This document shows positions 28,549 to 36,952 of a stretch of DNA of 64,000 bases, one piece after another. Position numbers and translations under genes: made by a program. The notes under the pieces are model-generated. The model did no database searches and was not told the DNA's origin. It saw only the letters and a program-made list of their open reading frames with translations. The DNA is from Pasteurellaceae bacterium RH1A (GTDB taxonomy: Bacteria; Pseudomonadota; Gammaproteobacteria; Enterobacterales; Pasteurellaceae): positions 2,031,771 to 2,095,770 of the forward strand of contig CP015195.1 in assembly GCA_012221805.1 (NCBI GenBank), written 5' to 3'. Each line of letters starts with the position of its first letter. Within the stretch, counting starts at the first letter, position 1.

Positions 28549-29355
28549 CTAGCAGGAAGCAGCCTTCATGGCTTTGACAAAGTCGCCTAACTCCGTCAGC
28601 AACTTGGCCTGATCATCCAAATTTCGCTCAATGATTTTCACAATAGCTGAACCTGAAATAGCACCATCTGCCCCTAATTTGAGGGCATCAGCCACCTGTT
28701 GAGGTTCAGCAATCCCAAAGCCTTGCAAGATTGGGGCGGAATTGGCCCGCTTGAGGGCTTGAACCAAACTGTCTAAATTTTCCGCACTACTCTGGTTTTC
28801 GGCACTGGTTACGCCTGCCCGGGAAACCAGGTAGGTGTAGCCCTGGGTTTCTTGTGCGATTTGCTCAATGGTTTGCTCATCAGCATTAGGCGGGCAGATA
28901 AAGACCGGCGCAATGCCGTGGCGCTGGGCGGCCTGGGTAAATTCCTTTCCATATTCCACAGGAATATCGGCTACGAGCACCGCATCCACGCCTGCTTCTT
29001 GGCAGCGGGCATAGAAGTTATCAATCCCCGGCACAAAAATCAGGTTGGCACAAAGCAAGAGACCAATAGGGATATGAGGATATTTCGCCCGAACCTGGGC
29101 CAACAGGTCAAAGCAGGCATCGGTGCTATAGCCGCCGTCCAAGGCCCGCTTATTGGCGGCCTGAATAACTGGGCCGTCTAGGAGTGGATCGGAAAAGGGG
29201 AAGCCCAGCTCTAGGGCGTCAGCACCATTGGCAACCAGGGTGTCGATGATCTCTAGGCTGCGGTCAAAATCTGGATCGCAGAGGGTGACAAAGGGAACAA
29301 AGGCACCTTGGCCTTTGGCCTTGAGATCTGCAAATAGGGTGTCAAAACGGTTCAT
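28549..29355 (-). CDS. trpA: Tryptophan synthase alpha chain
   Basis: TrpA cleaves indole-3-glycerol phosphate. The catalytic glutamate and aspartate are visible in [22 protein letters not shown] (about residues 47-68), and the phosphate-binding end in [12 protein letters not shown] and GAISGSAIV. The length of 268 residues equals the E. coli protein. Its ATG overlaps the trpB stop codon by one base (TAATG), so translation is coupled and the alpha2-beta2 complex is made in balance. Confidence 0.98.
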   Translation of the reverse strand: MNRFDTLFADLKAKGQGAFVPFVTLCDPDFDRSLEIIDTLVANGADALELGFPFSDPLLDGPVIQAANKRALDGGYSTDACFDLLAQVRAKYPHIPIGLLLCANLIFVPGIDNFYARCQEAGVDAVLVADIPVEYGKEFTQAAQRHGIAPVFICPPNADEQTIEQIAQETQGYTYLVSRAGVTSAENQSSAENLDSLVQALKRANSAPILQGFGIAEPQQVADALKLGADGAISGSAIVKIIERNLDDQAKLLTELGDFVKAMKAASC

Positions 29356-30548
29356 TATTCCTCTCCTTTGCCGTTTAAAATCTTATCCACTGTGAAAATA
29401 TCCTTGTCGCCCCGGCCTGATAGATTAACCACCAGAAGCTGCTCTTTTTCAGGGTTTTCCGCAATCATTTTGAGTGCATGAGCCAAAGCGTGGGAGCTTT
29501 CCAGGGCAGGAATAATCCCCTCATGCTTGGCCAGGGCCTGGAAGGCATCTAGGGCCTCTTGGTCGGTAATGGAAACATAATCTGCCCGGCCTGTGGCATT
29601 GAGGTAGGCATGTTGTGGCCCAACCGAAGGGAAGTCTAGGCCGGCTGAAATGGAGTAGGACTCCTCAATTTGGCCGTCTTTGGTCTGCATAATAGGGGAT
29701 TTCATGCCGAAATAAATGCCCACTGTGCCATGTTTGAGCGGTGCCCCGTGCTGGCCGGTGGCAATCCCCTTGCCGGCTGGCTCTACGCCAATCAAGCGCA
29801 CGCCCCGCTCTTCGATAAAATCAGCAAAGATCCCAATGGCATTAGAGCCACCACCCACAGCCGCAATTACCGCATCAGGCAGGCGGCCTTCACGCTCTAA
29901 GATTTGCTGTTTGGCCTCTTCTCCAATCATTTTTTGGAACTCACGCACAATAGTAGGGAAGGGGTGAGGGCCGGCTGCTGTGCCTAGGAGATAATGAGTG
30001 GTTTCATAGTTGGCCGCCCAGTCCCGCATGGCCTCACAACAGGCATCCTTGAGGGAGCAAGATCCCTTTTCAACCGCAATGACTTCAGCTCCCATCAAAC
30101 GCATACGAAAGACATTAGGCGATTGGCGCTCTACATCCTTGGCTCCCATATAAATGCGGCAGGGCAAGTCCAACATGGCGCAGGCCAAGGCCGTGGCTAC
30201 CCCGTGCTGGCCGGCACCCGTTTCAGCGATAATCCGGGTCTTGCCCATACGTTTGGCCAAGAGAGCCTGGCCTAGGACTTGATTGGTCTTATGGGCGCCG
30301 CCATGGAGTAAGTCTTCCCGCTTGAGGTAGAGCTTGGTTTTGGTCCCTTTGGTTAGGTTGCGGCAAAGGGTCAGAGCAGTCGGGCGGCCTGCATAGTTTT
30401 TTAGCAAGTCGGTAAACTGGCGTTGGAAATCTGGATCTTGCTGGGCCTCAACAAAGGCGGCTTCCAGCTCTTTTAAAACAGGCACGAGAATTTCGGGCAC
30501 ATACATGCCGCCAAATTCGCCAAAATAAGGATTGAGTTGTGTGGTCAT
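29355..30548 (-). CDS. trpB: Tryptophan synthase beta chain
   Basis: This PLP enzyme joins indole to serine. The PLP lysine lies in [15 protein letters not shown] (about residue 86), with [13 protein letters not shown] and the phosphate-binding CVGGGSNA-type loop ([13 protein letters not shown]). Its 397 residues match the E. coli protein. trpB and trpA stand apart from trpEGDC, as is known for H. influenzae. A TrpR-type operator overlaps the promoter just upstream. Confidence 0.98.
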   Translation of the reverse strand: MTTQLNPYFGEFGGMYVPEILVPVLKELEAAFVEAQQDPDFQRQFTDLLKNYAGRPTALTLCRNLTKGTKTKLYLKREDLLHGGAHKTNQVLGQALLAKRMGKTRIIAETGAGQHGVATALACAMLDLPCRIYMGAKDVERQSPNVFRMRLMGAEVIAVEKGSCSLKDACCEAMRDWAANYETTHYLLGTAAGPHPFPTIVREFQKMIGEEAKQQILEREGRLPDAVIAAVGGGSNAIGIFADFIEERGVRLIGVEPAGKGIATGQHGAPLKHGTVGIYFGMKSPIMQTKDGQIEESYSISAGLDFPSVGPQHAYLNATGRADYVSITDQEALDAFQALAKHEGIIPALESSHALAHALKMIAENPEKEQLLVVNLSGRGDKDIFTVDKILNGKGEE

Positions 30549-30569
30549 AGGGCTTCCTCTTGAAGTTTT

Positions 30570-30603
30570 GCACTACTATACTAGTACAAAATCAAGATTT
30601 CAA
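30570..30603 (-). promoter_or_regulatory. trpBA promoter with TrpR operator
   Basis: On the minus strand TTGAAA (30603-30598), a 17-base spacer and TATAGT (30580-30575) form a promoter. The -10 box lies inside GTACTAGTATAGTAGTGC (30587-30570), which matches the TrpR consensus GNACTAGTTAACTAGTNC at nearly all defined positions. This implies direct repression by TrpR with tryptophan. Confidence 0.78.
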
Positions 30604-30680
30604 GTAGAAATCAGAAAATAAGCGGGAAATCAGGCCAAGAAAAATGCCCCGCCACTGACGAGGCAAATTGAGGACACGCC

Positions 30681-31529
30681 CTAATAAAGCAAGGAATAAA
30701 GCTGACGTCTAAACTTGACCACCAGCGGGTCAGCATTGCCCATGGCCGCTAGAATGGCCAGGAATTGGCTTTTCACCTCGCCATCACCTGCGTTTAGATC
30801 GGCTTGCAGCCATTCAAATAAGAGGGTCAAGGCTTCTTCATTCTTATGGGCCTGATGAAGCTGATTGGCCAGTTTCACCGCAATTTCAGGACTGCGGTTC
30901 TGGGCATAGTCTTTTTGTAGCTGCTGGAGTTCTGGCGAGTCACTGGCCTGCTCCAACAAGTCAATTTGAGCCTGCAAGCCCTTCCAGCGGCTGTCCCTGT
31001 CCTGAATAGGAATTTGAGCCAAAATCTCCTTGGCAGGTTCGATCTGCTTCATGGCCACATAGGTTTCGGCATAAAGTAAGGCAAAATCGCTATTCTTCTT
31101 ATCACTTAACTCCCAGGCCGCCTTCAATAAGGGCAGGGCCTTGTCGTACTGTTCATTTTGCAAATGCTCCAAGGCCTCATTGAATTTTAGCTCGTCTTCT
31201 TTGGGCAAGATATTGGCCAAGCGAATACGTAATTCCTGTTCTGGTAGCGGGCCTGAAATGGCATCAACAGGCTGGCCTTCTAGAAAGAAATAAGAGGTTG
31301 GCACAGCCTGAATGCGAAATTGGGCGGCAATCATCGGTTGCTCGTCACAATTGACCAAGGCCAAAATAAATTGATGAGCATATTCATCGGCTAGGCGGCG
31401 AAACAGGGCATCCATCTCCAACGAGGCAGGATCACGGGGGGAGGAAAAGTGAAAAACGACTGGGCGGGTGGCCGTTTGGTCTAAGACCTCACGGAAATTG
31501 TTTTCGGTAACTTGGACGATATATTCCAT
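30681..31529 (-). CDS. cnoX: Thioredoxin-like co-chaperone CnoX/YbbN
   Basis: An N-terminal thioredoxin-like domain (residues 1-110; VVFHFSSPRDPASLEMD where an active thioredoxin would have WCGPC, so CxxC is absent) is followed by a TPR-rich C-terminal part (ALEHLQNEQYDKALPLLKAAWEL and later repeats). This is the CnoX/YbbN architecture: a holdase that passes oxidatively damaged proteins to GroEL and DnaK. The length of 282 residues matches E. coli (284). It is read alone, with uptake-signal inverted repeats upstream (31530-31587) and a weak hairpin downstream near 30637-30655. Confidence 0.92.
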   Translation of the reverse strand: MEYIVQVTENNFREVLDQTATRPVVFHFSSPRDPASLEMDALFRRLADEYAHQFILALVNCDEQPMIAAQFRIQAVPTSYFFLEGQPVDAISGPLPEQELRIRLANILPKEDELKFNEALEHLQNEQYDKALPLLKAAWELSDKKNSDFALLYAETYVAMKQIEPAKEILAQIPIQDRDSRWKGLQAQIDLLEQASDSPELQQLQKDYAQNRSPEIAVKLANQLHQAHKNEEALTLLFEWLQADLNAGDGEVKSQFLAILAAMGNADPLVVKFRRQLYSLLY

Positions 31530-31590
31530 ACAAGCGGCTCCATTTTGATAGATTTTTGCAAATTCTAACAGAAAGGGAACCGCTTGCCTA

Positions 31591-31621
31591 AAAAAATCAA
31601 GGCGAGCCGCAGCCCGCCTTG
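31591..31621 (-). terminator. mdh Rho-independent terminator
   Basis: On the minus strand CAAGGCGGGC-TGCG-GCTCGCCTTG is followed by ATTTTTT, 15 bases behind the mdh stop codon. Confidence 0.85.
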
Positions 31622-31635
31622 TTGGTTATGAGAGA

Positions 31636-32579
31636 TTATTGAACAAACTTCTCACCCAATTCAATATCTGCACGCAGGGTAGCTAACATGCCTTGTACTG
31701 CGTCTTTTTCAAATTGGCTGATTTCGCCGAAGGAAAGGACCTCTTCCACACCGTTGCGGCCTAAACGCACAGGTTGAGCGAAGAAGCGGGCGAATTCGCC
31801 TGGGCCTTCAACGTAGGTGTATTCAACCACTTCTTCACCTGTTAGGCCTTTTAAGATGGCACGGGCAAAGCGGGCTGCGGCTTGGGCCATAGAGAGAGTA
31901 GCTGATCCGCCGCCGGCCTTGGCTTCAACCACTTCTGTACCTGCATTTTGAATGCGTTTGGTCAGTGAGGCAATTTCTTCATCGCTGAAGGTAATGCGTT
32001 CTTCTGCGGCATAGGCTTGGGAAAGAAGCGGGAGGATGGTTACGCCAGAGTGGCCGCCGATCACAGGCACGGTCACGCTATTGACATCCTTGCCTTTTAA
32101 TTCGGCTACGAAGGTTTCAGAGCGGATAACGTCTAAGGTGGTCACGCCGAATAATTTACGTTTGTCGTACACGCCGGCTTTTTGAGCACTTCTGCGGCAA
32201 TAGCAACCGTGGTATTGACTGGGTTGGTCACGATACCGATACAGGCTTTCGGGCAAACTTGAGCGGCTTTTTCCACCAGGTTACGCACGATACCGGCGTT
32301 GATGTTAAAGAGGTCTGAACGATCCATACCTGGCTTACGGGCCACGCCTGCGGTGATGATGACTAAGTCCGCACCCTCAAGGGCTGGAGTTGGGTCTTCA
32401 CCAGAAAAGCCTTCTGCTTTGACAGCAGTTGGGATATGGCTGATGTCCACCGCCACACCAGGAGTCACTGGAGCGATGTCGTATAAGGCCAATTTAGTGC
32501 CTTCTGGCAACTGTAATTTTAATAATAGGGCGAGGGCTTGGCCGATGCCGCCTGCGGCGCCTAATAATGCTACTTTCAT
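31636..32579 (-). pseudogene. mdh: Malate dehydrogenase with one single-base frame break
   Basis: The N-terminal part from ATG 32579 ([20 protein letters not shown], the NAD-binding loop) runs to [12 protein letters not shown]. Translation then continues in a second frame with [23 protein letters not shown] and the active-site histidine region [16 protein letters not shown]. The break lies at a run of five T on the plus strand (32179-32183); a sixth base would restore a protein of the usual length (about 312-314 residues). All motifs on both sides are intact. The gene is divergent from argR, as in E. coli. Loss of this central enzyme is possible in Pasteurellaceae, but a missed homopolymer base is at least as likely. 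Confidence 0.9.
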
Positions 32580-32759
32580 GGAATACTCCTCTTTAGGTAC
32601 AAAATTAACTAGAGCAAGTCTAAGCAAAAGGCAAGTAAAATTCAAACACCAAAATGCAAATTTGAGAGGTAACGCAAATTTTTAATAAAAAAAGTCGGTT
32701 TACATTGCTTTTTTTGCATAAACGGGCAAAAATTCTGACTATTTATAAGAGAGAAAAAT

Positions 32760-33221
32760 ATGGAAAAAACCGAAAGCCTGTCTGAGGCCTTTAAGGCCCT
32801 CTTAAGAGAAGAAAAATTTGGCTCGCAAAGTGAGATTGTCCAAGCCCTGCAAGAGCTGGGCTTTGATAATATCAACCAGTCCAAGGTCTCCCGTATGCTG
32901 ACCAAATTTGGGGCCGTTAGAACCCGTAATACCAAGATGGAAATGGTTTACCACCTGCCGCCCGAGCAAGGCATTCCAACCAGCTCCAGCCCCTTAAAAA
33001 ACCTGGTGCTAGACATTGATCATAATGAGATGATCATCGTGGTCAAAACCAGCCCAGGTGCCGCCCAGCTTATTGCTCGTATGTTAGACTCCATGGGCAA
33101 GGCCGAGGGCATTTTGGGCACCATTGCAGGCGATGACACCATTTTCATCACGCCCACCCGCCAAACCGCCATCCAGGACTTGTTGCGGGCCATTACCGAA
33201 CTTTTTGAGAACTCTTTCTAA
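32760..33221 (+). CDS. argR: Arginine repressor
   Basis: An N-terminal winged helix-turn-helix (residues 1-75; [38 protein letters not shown]) and a C-terminal oligomerisation and arginine-binding domain ([15 protein letters not shown] and [13 protein letters not shown]) are both clear. Its 153 residues fit the E. coli protein. The hexamer with arginine represses arginine biosynthesis genes; argE in this window is a plausible target. The gene is divergent from mdh across a 180-base AT-rich spacer and overlaps the start of yfcH by one base. Confidence 0.97.
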   Translation: MEKTESLSEAFKALLREEKFGSQSEIVQALQELGFDNINQSKVSRMLTKFGAVRTRNTKMEMVYHLPPEQGIPTSSSPLKNLVLDIDHNEMIIVVKTSPGAAQLIARMLDSMGKAEGILGTIAGDDTIFITPTRQTAIQDLLRAITELFENSF

Positions 33222-34102
33222 TGCAGATATTTATCACAGGCGGCACGGGCTTTATCGGCCAAGCCTTGGTGGAAGCACTCTTGGCCCAAGGCCACCAGCT
33301 CACCCTCTTAACCCGCAAGCCCAGGGCCGATAAACAAGGGGTCAAATATTGCCAAGATCTTGCAAGGTTCCCTGACTTCAATGGCTTTGATGCGGTGATC
33401 AACCTAGCAGGCGAGCCGATTTTTGATAAGCGTTGGACGCAGGAACAAAAGGCCAAGCTGGTTGCCAGCCGTGTGGATTTAACCCGCCAAGTGGTTGCCA
33501 AAATCCAGCAGAGCAGCCAGCCGCCCCATACCCTGATTTCAGGCTCGGCCACAGGCATTTACGGCAGCCTTGCAGAAAAAGGCGATGAAACAACCGCTTG
33601 TAGCCAAAACTTTGCCGCCCAACTCTGCCAAGCCTGGGAGGCTGCGGCTCTTGAGGCCCAAAGCGAGCAAACCCGAGTTTGCTTGGTGCGAACAGGCATG
33701 GTTATGCACCCTAAAGGTGGCGCACTTAAACGGATGCTGCCCCTCTACCGCCTAGGCTTGGGGGGTAGGCTGGGTTCAGGCCAACAACATTGGGCCTGGA
33801 TTTCCTTGGCCGATCAGGTCAAGGCCCTGCTCTTTTTACTGGAAAACCCTGCCTGCCAAGGTGCCTTTAATTTTGTTGCCCCCAATCTACTGACTCAGGC
33901 TGATTTTAACCGCACCCTGGCCCAACAGCTCAAACGCCCGGCCTTTTGCCATGCGCCAGCCTTTATGCTCAAGCTGGTTTTGGGCGAACGTGCCCACCTC
34001 TTGTTGGATAATCAACCACTCGTGCCACAAAAATTGCTGGATGCGGGATATAAATTCACTCACCGCAGTCTAAGTGAAGCCCTTTTACAACCAAGGATTT
34101 AA
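33221..34102 (+). CDS. yfcH: TIGR01777 family epimerase (YfcH-like)
   Basis: This extended short-chain dehydrogenase has an N-terminal NAD(P)-binding motif ([21 protein letters not shown]) and the family-specific stretch VINLAGEPIFDKRWTQEQKAKLVASRV. SGSATGIYG and the C-terminal DUF1731 region (PLVPQKLLDAGYKFTHRSLSEAL) are present. The family is widespread, but its reaction is unknown in bacteria. The start ATG overlaps the argR stop codon by one base, so the genes form an operon. Confidence 0.9.
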   Translation: MQIFITGGTGFIGQALVEALLAQGHQLTLLTRKPRADKQGVKYCQDLARFPDFNGFDAVINLAGEPIFDKRWTQEQKAKLVASRVDLTRQVVAKIQQSSQPPHTLISGSATGIYGSLAEKGDETTACSQNFAAQLCQAWEAAALEAQSEQTRVCLVRTGMVMHPKGGALKRMLPLYRLGLGGRLGSGQQHWAWISLADQVKALLFLLENPACQGAFNFVAPNLLTQADFNRTLAQQLKRPAFCHAPAFMLKLVLGERAHLLLDNQPLVPQKLLDAGYKFTHRSLSEALLQPRI

Positions 34103-34103
34103 G

Positions 34104-34409
34104 ATGAAAAAATTATTACTTATTCTGGCCCCGGCCCTGCTCCTTACAGCCTGTGCCACGCCCACCCAAACCAGCAGCGTGCCTATGGACATGAAGGCCG
34201 TAGAAGACTACAACCGCCGAGTGGCCACAGGCAATACGGTGACCGAACGCCCAGCCTACAAGCAGGAAAATTGGGAGCTGAACCAAAGTGACCGCCAGCC
34301 TAAGCAGCAGGCTCGCCCGGTTTACCACCCTCGTATTTATCCCTCTATCGGTGTCCATCGAGGCTGGGGCCGTACGGGTCTAGGTGTGGGTCTAGGTGGT
34401 TATTACTAG
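34104..34409 (+). CDS. Small lipoprotein of unknown function
   Basis: A lipoprotein signal (MKKLLLILAPALLLTAC, lipobox LTAC) is followed by a short polar mature part of about 85 residues. It ends in a glycine-, arginine- and tyrosine-rich tail (HRGWGRTGLGVGLGGYY). I do not recognise a family. The start at 34104 is right behind the yfcH stop codon and in a third frame; an earlier in-frame ATG at 34074 would destroy the signal peptide. It closes the argR-yfcH operon before a strong terminator. Confidence 0.75.
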   Translation: MKKLLLILAPALLLTACATPTQTSSVPMDMKAVEDYNRRVATGNTVTERPAYKQENWELNQSDRQPKQQARPVYHPRIYPSIGVHRGWGRTGLGVGLGGYY

Positions 34410-34415
34410 AGATAA

Positions 34416-34450
34416 AAAAACGCTTTGAAAATGATCTTCAAAGCGTTTTT
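34416..34450. terminator. Bidirectional Rho-independent terminator
   Basis: The stem AAAAACGCTTTGAA/TTCAAAGCGTTTTT has A runs and T runs on both sides, so it can end both the lipoprotein gene and the convergent RNase gene. Confidence 0.9.
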
Positions 34451-34453
34451 CTT

Positions 34454-35146
34454 TTACTGGTAGCGGTTTCTTGGGCAATCCATCGGCTCCCATTCCTTGG
34501 TGTAGCAGATAAAAAGTTCGCTCTTGCTAGCGCCCATATAGGCGCCATTGAGTTGCGGGTTGTTGTTGCGCATCCACTTAAAAAGCTCTGACTTATTCAG
34601 CTGAAACTTAGGCAGGCTGAGGGCAAGGAAAAGCTCCTTTTGCTTAGCAAAATATTCATCTGCCGTGTCAAAGGCACAGGCTCCGTGCTTTTCCCATTGG
34701 CCCTGGAGGAGGGTGGCACTTGGCGACTCAGGCAGGTATTGCTCAATGGTGGCTTCCGGCAGTTCGGCTAAATCCCCCTTACAAAAACGTGGATGTTCAG
34801 AAATCCTACGTGCCTTGGCATTCTGTGGCCAAAGGCCGTGGATAACCCAGCCAAACTCTTGAAAACCACCACACTGATAGAGCTGGTTCTTAGGCACATT
34901 GCCGTCATTACGTTGCTTTTGCAGATCGCAAAAAGCAGGCGACCAAGACAGGGCCAGGGTGTAGTAATCCACAGGTGCCTTCTTATTGGGGCCGTACTTG
35001 TCATATTTCATGACCGTATCGTAGTTGCCCGAAATGGTAGCCGTCAGAGATTGCTGCTGTTTGTCGCTGAAATACCAGCCTGCAATCACCAGGCCCATAA
35101 AGAGGACAACAAAGACGGAAAGATGCGACAGTTTCTTTTGGGTCAT
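34454..35146 (-). CDS. rna: Ribonuclease T2 family protein (RNase I-like)
   Basis: Both catalytic segments of the T2 family are present: CAS I as FGWVIHGLWPQ and CAS II as GQWEKHGAC, each with its histidine, after the typical YYTLALSWSPAFC. An N-terminal hydrophobic stretch (HLSVFVVLFMGLVIAGWYF) is a signal peptide or membrane anchor, so the enzyme acts in the periplasm. The cysteines CDLQ, YQCGGF, FCKGD, ACAF, ICYTKEW and DCP could form the usual disulfides. Its 230 residues make it somewhat shorter than E. coli RNase I (268). Confidence 0.92.
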   Translation of the reverse strand: MTQKKLSHLSVFVVLFMGLVIAGWYFSDKQQQSLTATISGNYDTVMKYDKYGPNKKAPVDYYTLALSWSPAFCDLQKQRNDGNVPKNQLYQCGGFQEFGWVIHGLWPQNAKARRISEHPRFCKGDLAELPEATIEQYLPESPSATLLQGQWEKHGACAFDTADEYFAKQKELFLALSLPKFQLNKSELFKWMRNNNPQLNGAYMGASKSELFICYTKEWEPMDCPRNRYQ

Positions 35147-35154
35147 AGGCTTCC

Positions 35155-35421
<267 letters not shown>

Positions 35422-35497
35422 CTAGTCGTGATAAAAAGAGCGAATTATACACAGTCTGCACCCAACAAGCGGGGAAAAATGCGTAAAATTTTGCAAA

Positions 35498-36865
35498 TTA
35501 AAGCAACATCTTCACAATCTTATCCAGCTTAACCCGCCCAAAACGCTTGAGTAGCTGCTGAACCTTGTCTGGGTAGTCCCGCTGCTGTTCCAAGTCGCTA
35601 TAGTGGCTGAGTACCGTAGTATGGGTGCGGATTTGGGCCAACTCTGCCGCAGCCTTTTCGGCCAGCTCGGCTTGAGGATCTGAAATCAAGACAGCATTTT
35701 CCGCATCCAGCCCCCAAGCCCGTGGGTTGAGGTTGTTGCCTGTGAGCAAGAGATAGCGGCTATCAATCCAGACGCCCTTGAGGTGGTAGCTGTTGTCCCC
35801 GTCCTTCCAAAGCCGAATGGTCAGCTGGCCATTTTGCAAGTAAGCATCGAAACGCTTGCTAAAGGCTCGCAGGTTCTTCTCATACAAATAAGGCAGGGCC
35901 GAGGCCATAGTAAAACGCTCATGAGGCGGCGTGTAGAAGTCGTTGGCCGTTTTGTCGCCCACAATAATTTCCACCTGCTTGCCCCGCTCCAGGAGCCATT
36001 TGAGGCGGCTGCGCAGGGAGCGTGGGAAGTTAAAATAAGGGGTACAAATAGTTAATTTTTGCTCCACCTGATAGAAAAGCGCCTCAATGGTTTTATTGAG
36101 TGGGTTCTTACGCCCCAGGCCGGCCAAAAGGGCTAAGCTAATGCCCTCTTGTGCCTGCTCTGCGCCTTGATAGGCATAATTCTGCTGGCTCAAGTAACGG
36201 CGAAAGGCTCTGATGTCAGGGCGGATCTCTGCCGTTTTAGGCCGCTGGGCCTGGTCTAAACGATTGACCGCCACATTGGGCAGAATATGGTTTTGAGTGA
36301 AGTCCACTACCGCATCGGCCAGCTTTTTATTGGTGATAGTATGGTAGCGGTCGTAGCGGTAGCGCTCAAACTGTTGCAAATAAACATTGTTGATGCTGGC
36401 CCCACTGTAAAGCAGGGTGTCATCAAAAACAAAGCCCTTGAGGTGCAGGACGCCAAAGACCTCTCGGCCGTTAATAGGCACTCCCCAGCATTGGATTTCC
36501 TGATCTTCTGGCAGGGCATATTTTTCCCGCATTTGGGTGTAGAAATCCGCATTGGATCCGCTGGCCGCCTCGCCAATCCGCCCCCGCTGGGCACGGTGCC
36601 AATCCACCAGAATCTTGATGTCTAGCTCAGGCTTGGCCTGCTTGGCCTGGTACAAGGCCTCTAAAATCTCCTGCCCGGCTTCGTCTTTTTCAAAATAGAG
36701 GGCGGTCAGGTAGATACGGTGTTGGGCCTGCTTGATCAGGTCTAAAATCTGGCTTTTAAAGGCTGACGAACCCGATAAAAAAGCCACCTGATCCGCTGCC
36801 TGTGGCACATAGGACAGGTTGGCCAAATAGCGTTTGGCTCGTTCAACTTTATTTAAAATAAGCAT
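35498..36865 (-). CDS. pssA: CDP-diacylglycerol--serine O-phosphatidyltransferase
   Basis: This phospholipase-D superfamily enzyme makes phosphatidylserine, the precursor of phosphatidylethanolamine. Two HxK motifs are visible: HLKGFVFDDTLLYSGASINN (about residue 135) and HLKGVWIDSRYLLLTGNNLNPRAW (about residue 350). The remaining length fits E. coli PssA (451). I start at the ATG at 36865 (MLILNKVERAKRYL), which has GGAGAG upstream; a longer frame from 36904 crosses an uptake signal. Confidence 0.95.
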   Translation of the reverse strand: MLILNKVERAKRYLANLSYVPQAADQVAFLSGSSAFKSQILDLIKQAQHRIYLTALYFEKDEAGQEILEALYQAKQAKPELDIKILVDWHRAQRGRIGEAASGSNADFYTQMREKYALPEDQEIQCWGVPINGREVFGVLHLKGFVFDDTLLYSGASINNVYLQQFERYRYDRYHTITNKKLADAVVDFTQNHILPNVAVNRLDQAQRPKTAEIRPDIRAFRRYLSQQNYAYQGAEQAQEGISLALLAGLGRKNPLNKTIEALFYQVEQKLTICTPYFNFPRSLRSRLKWLLERGKQVEIIVGDKTANDFYTPPHERFTMASALPYLYEKNLRAFSKRFDAYLQNGQLTIRLWKDGDNSYHLKGVWIDSRYLLLTGNNLNPRAWGLDAENAVLISDPQAELAEKAAAELAQIRTHTTVLSHYSDLEQQRDYPDKVQQLLKRFGRVKLDKIVKMLL

Positions 36866-36881
36866 ATTCGCTCTCCAATTT

Positions 36882-36931
36882 AACAAGCGGGCGAAAAATT
36901 GCAAAAATTTGCAAGTATCCGACCGCTTGTT
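36882..36931. repeat. Inverted pair of uptake signals between ileS and pssA
   Basis: AACAAGCGG at 36882 and CCGCTTGTT ending at 36931 form a 9-bp outer stem, with two TTGCAA elements between. It lies behind ileS on the minus strand, a likely terminator position. Confidence 0.7.
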
Positions 36932-36952
36932 ATCAACTGCGAAAGTCTGGAT

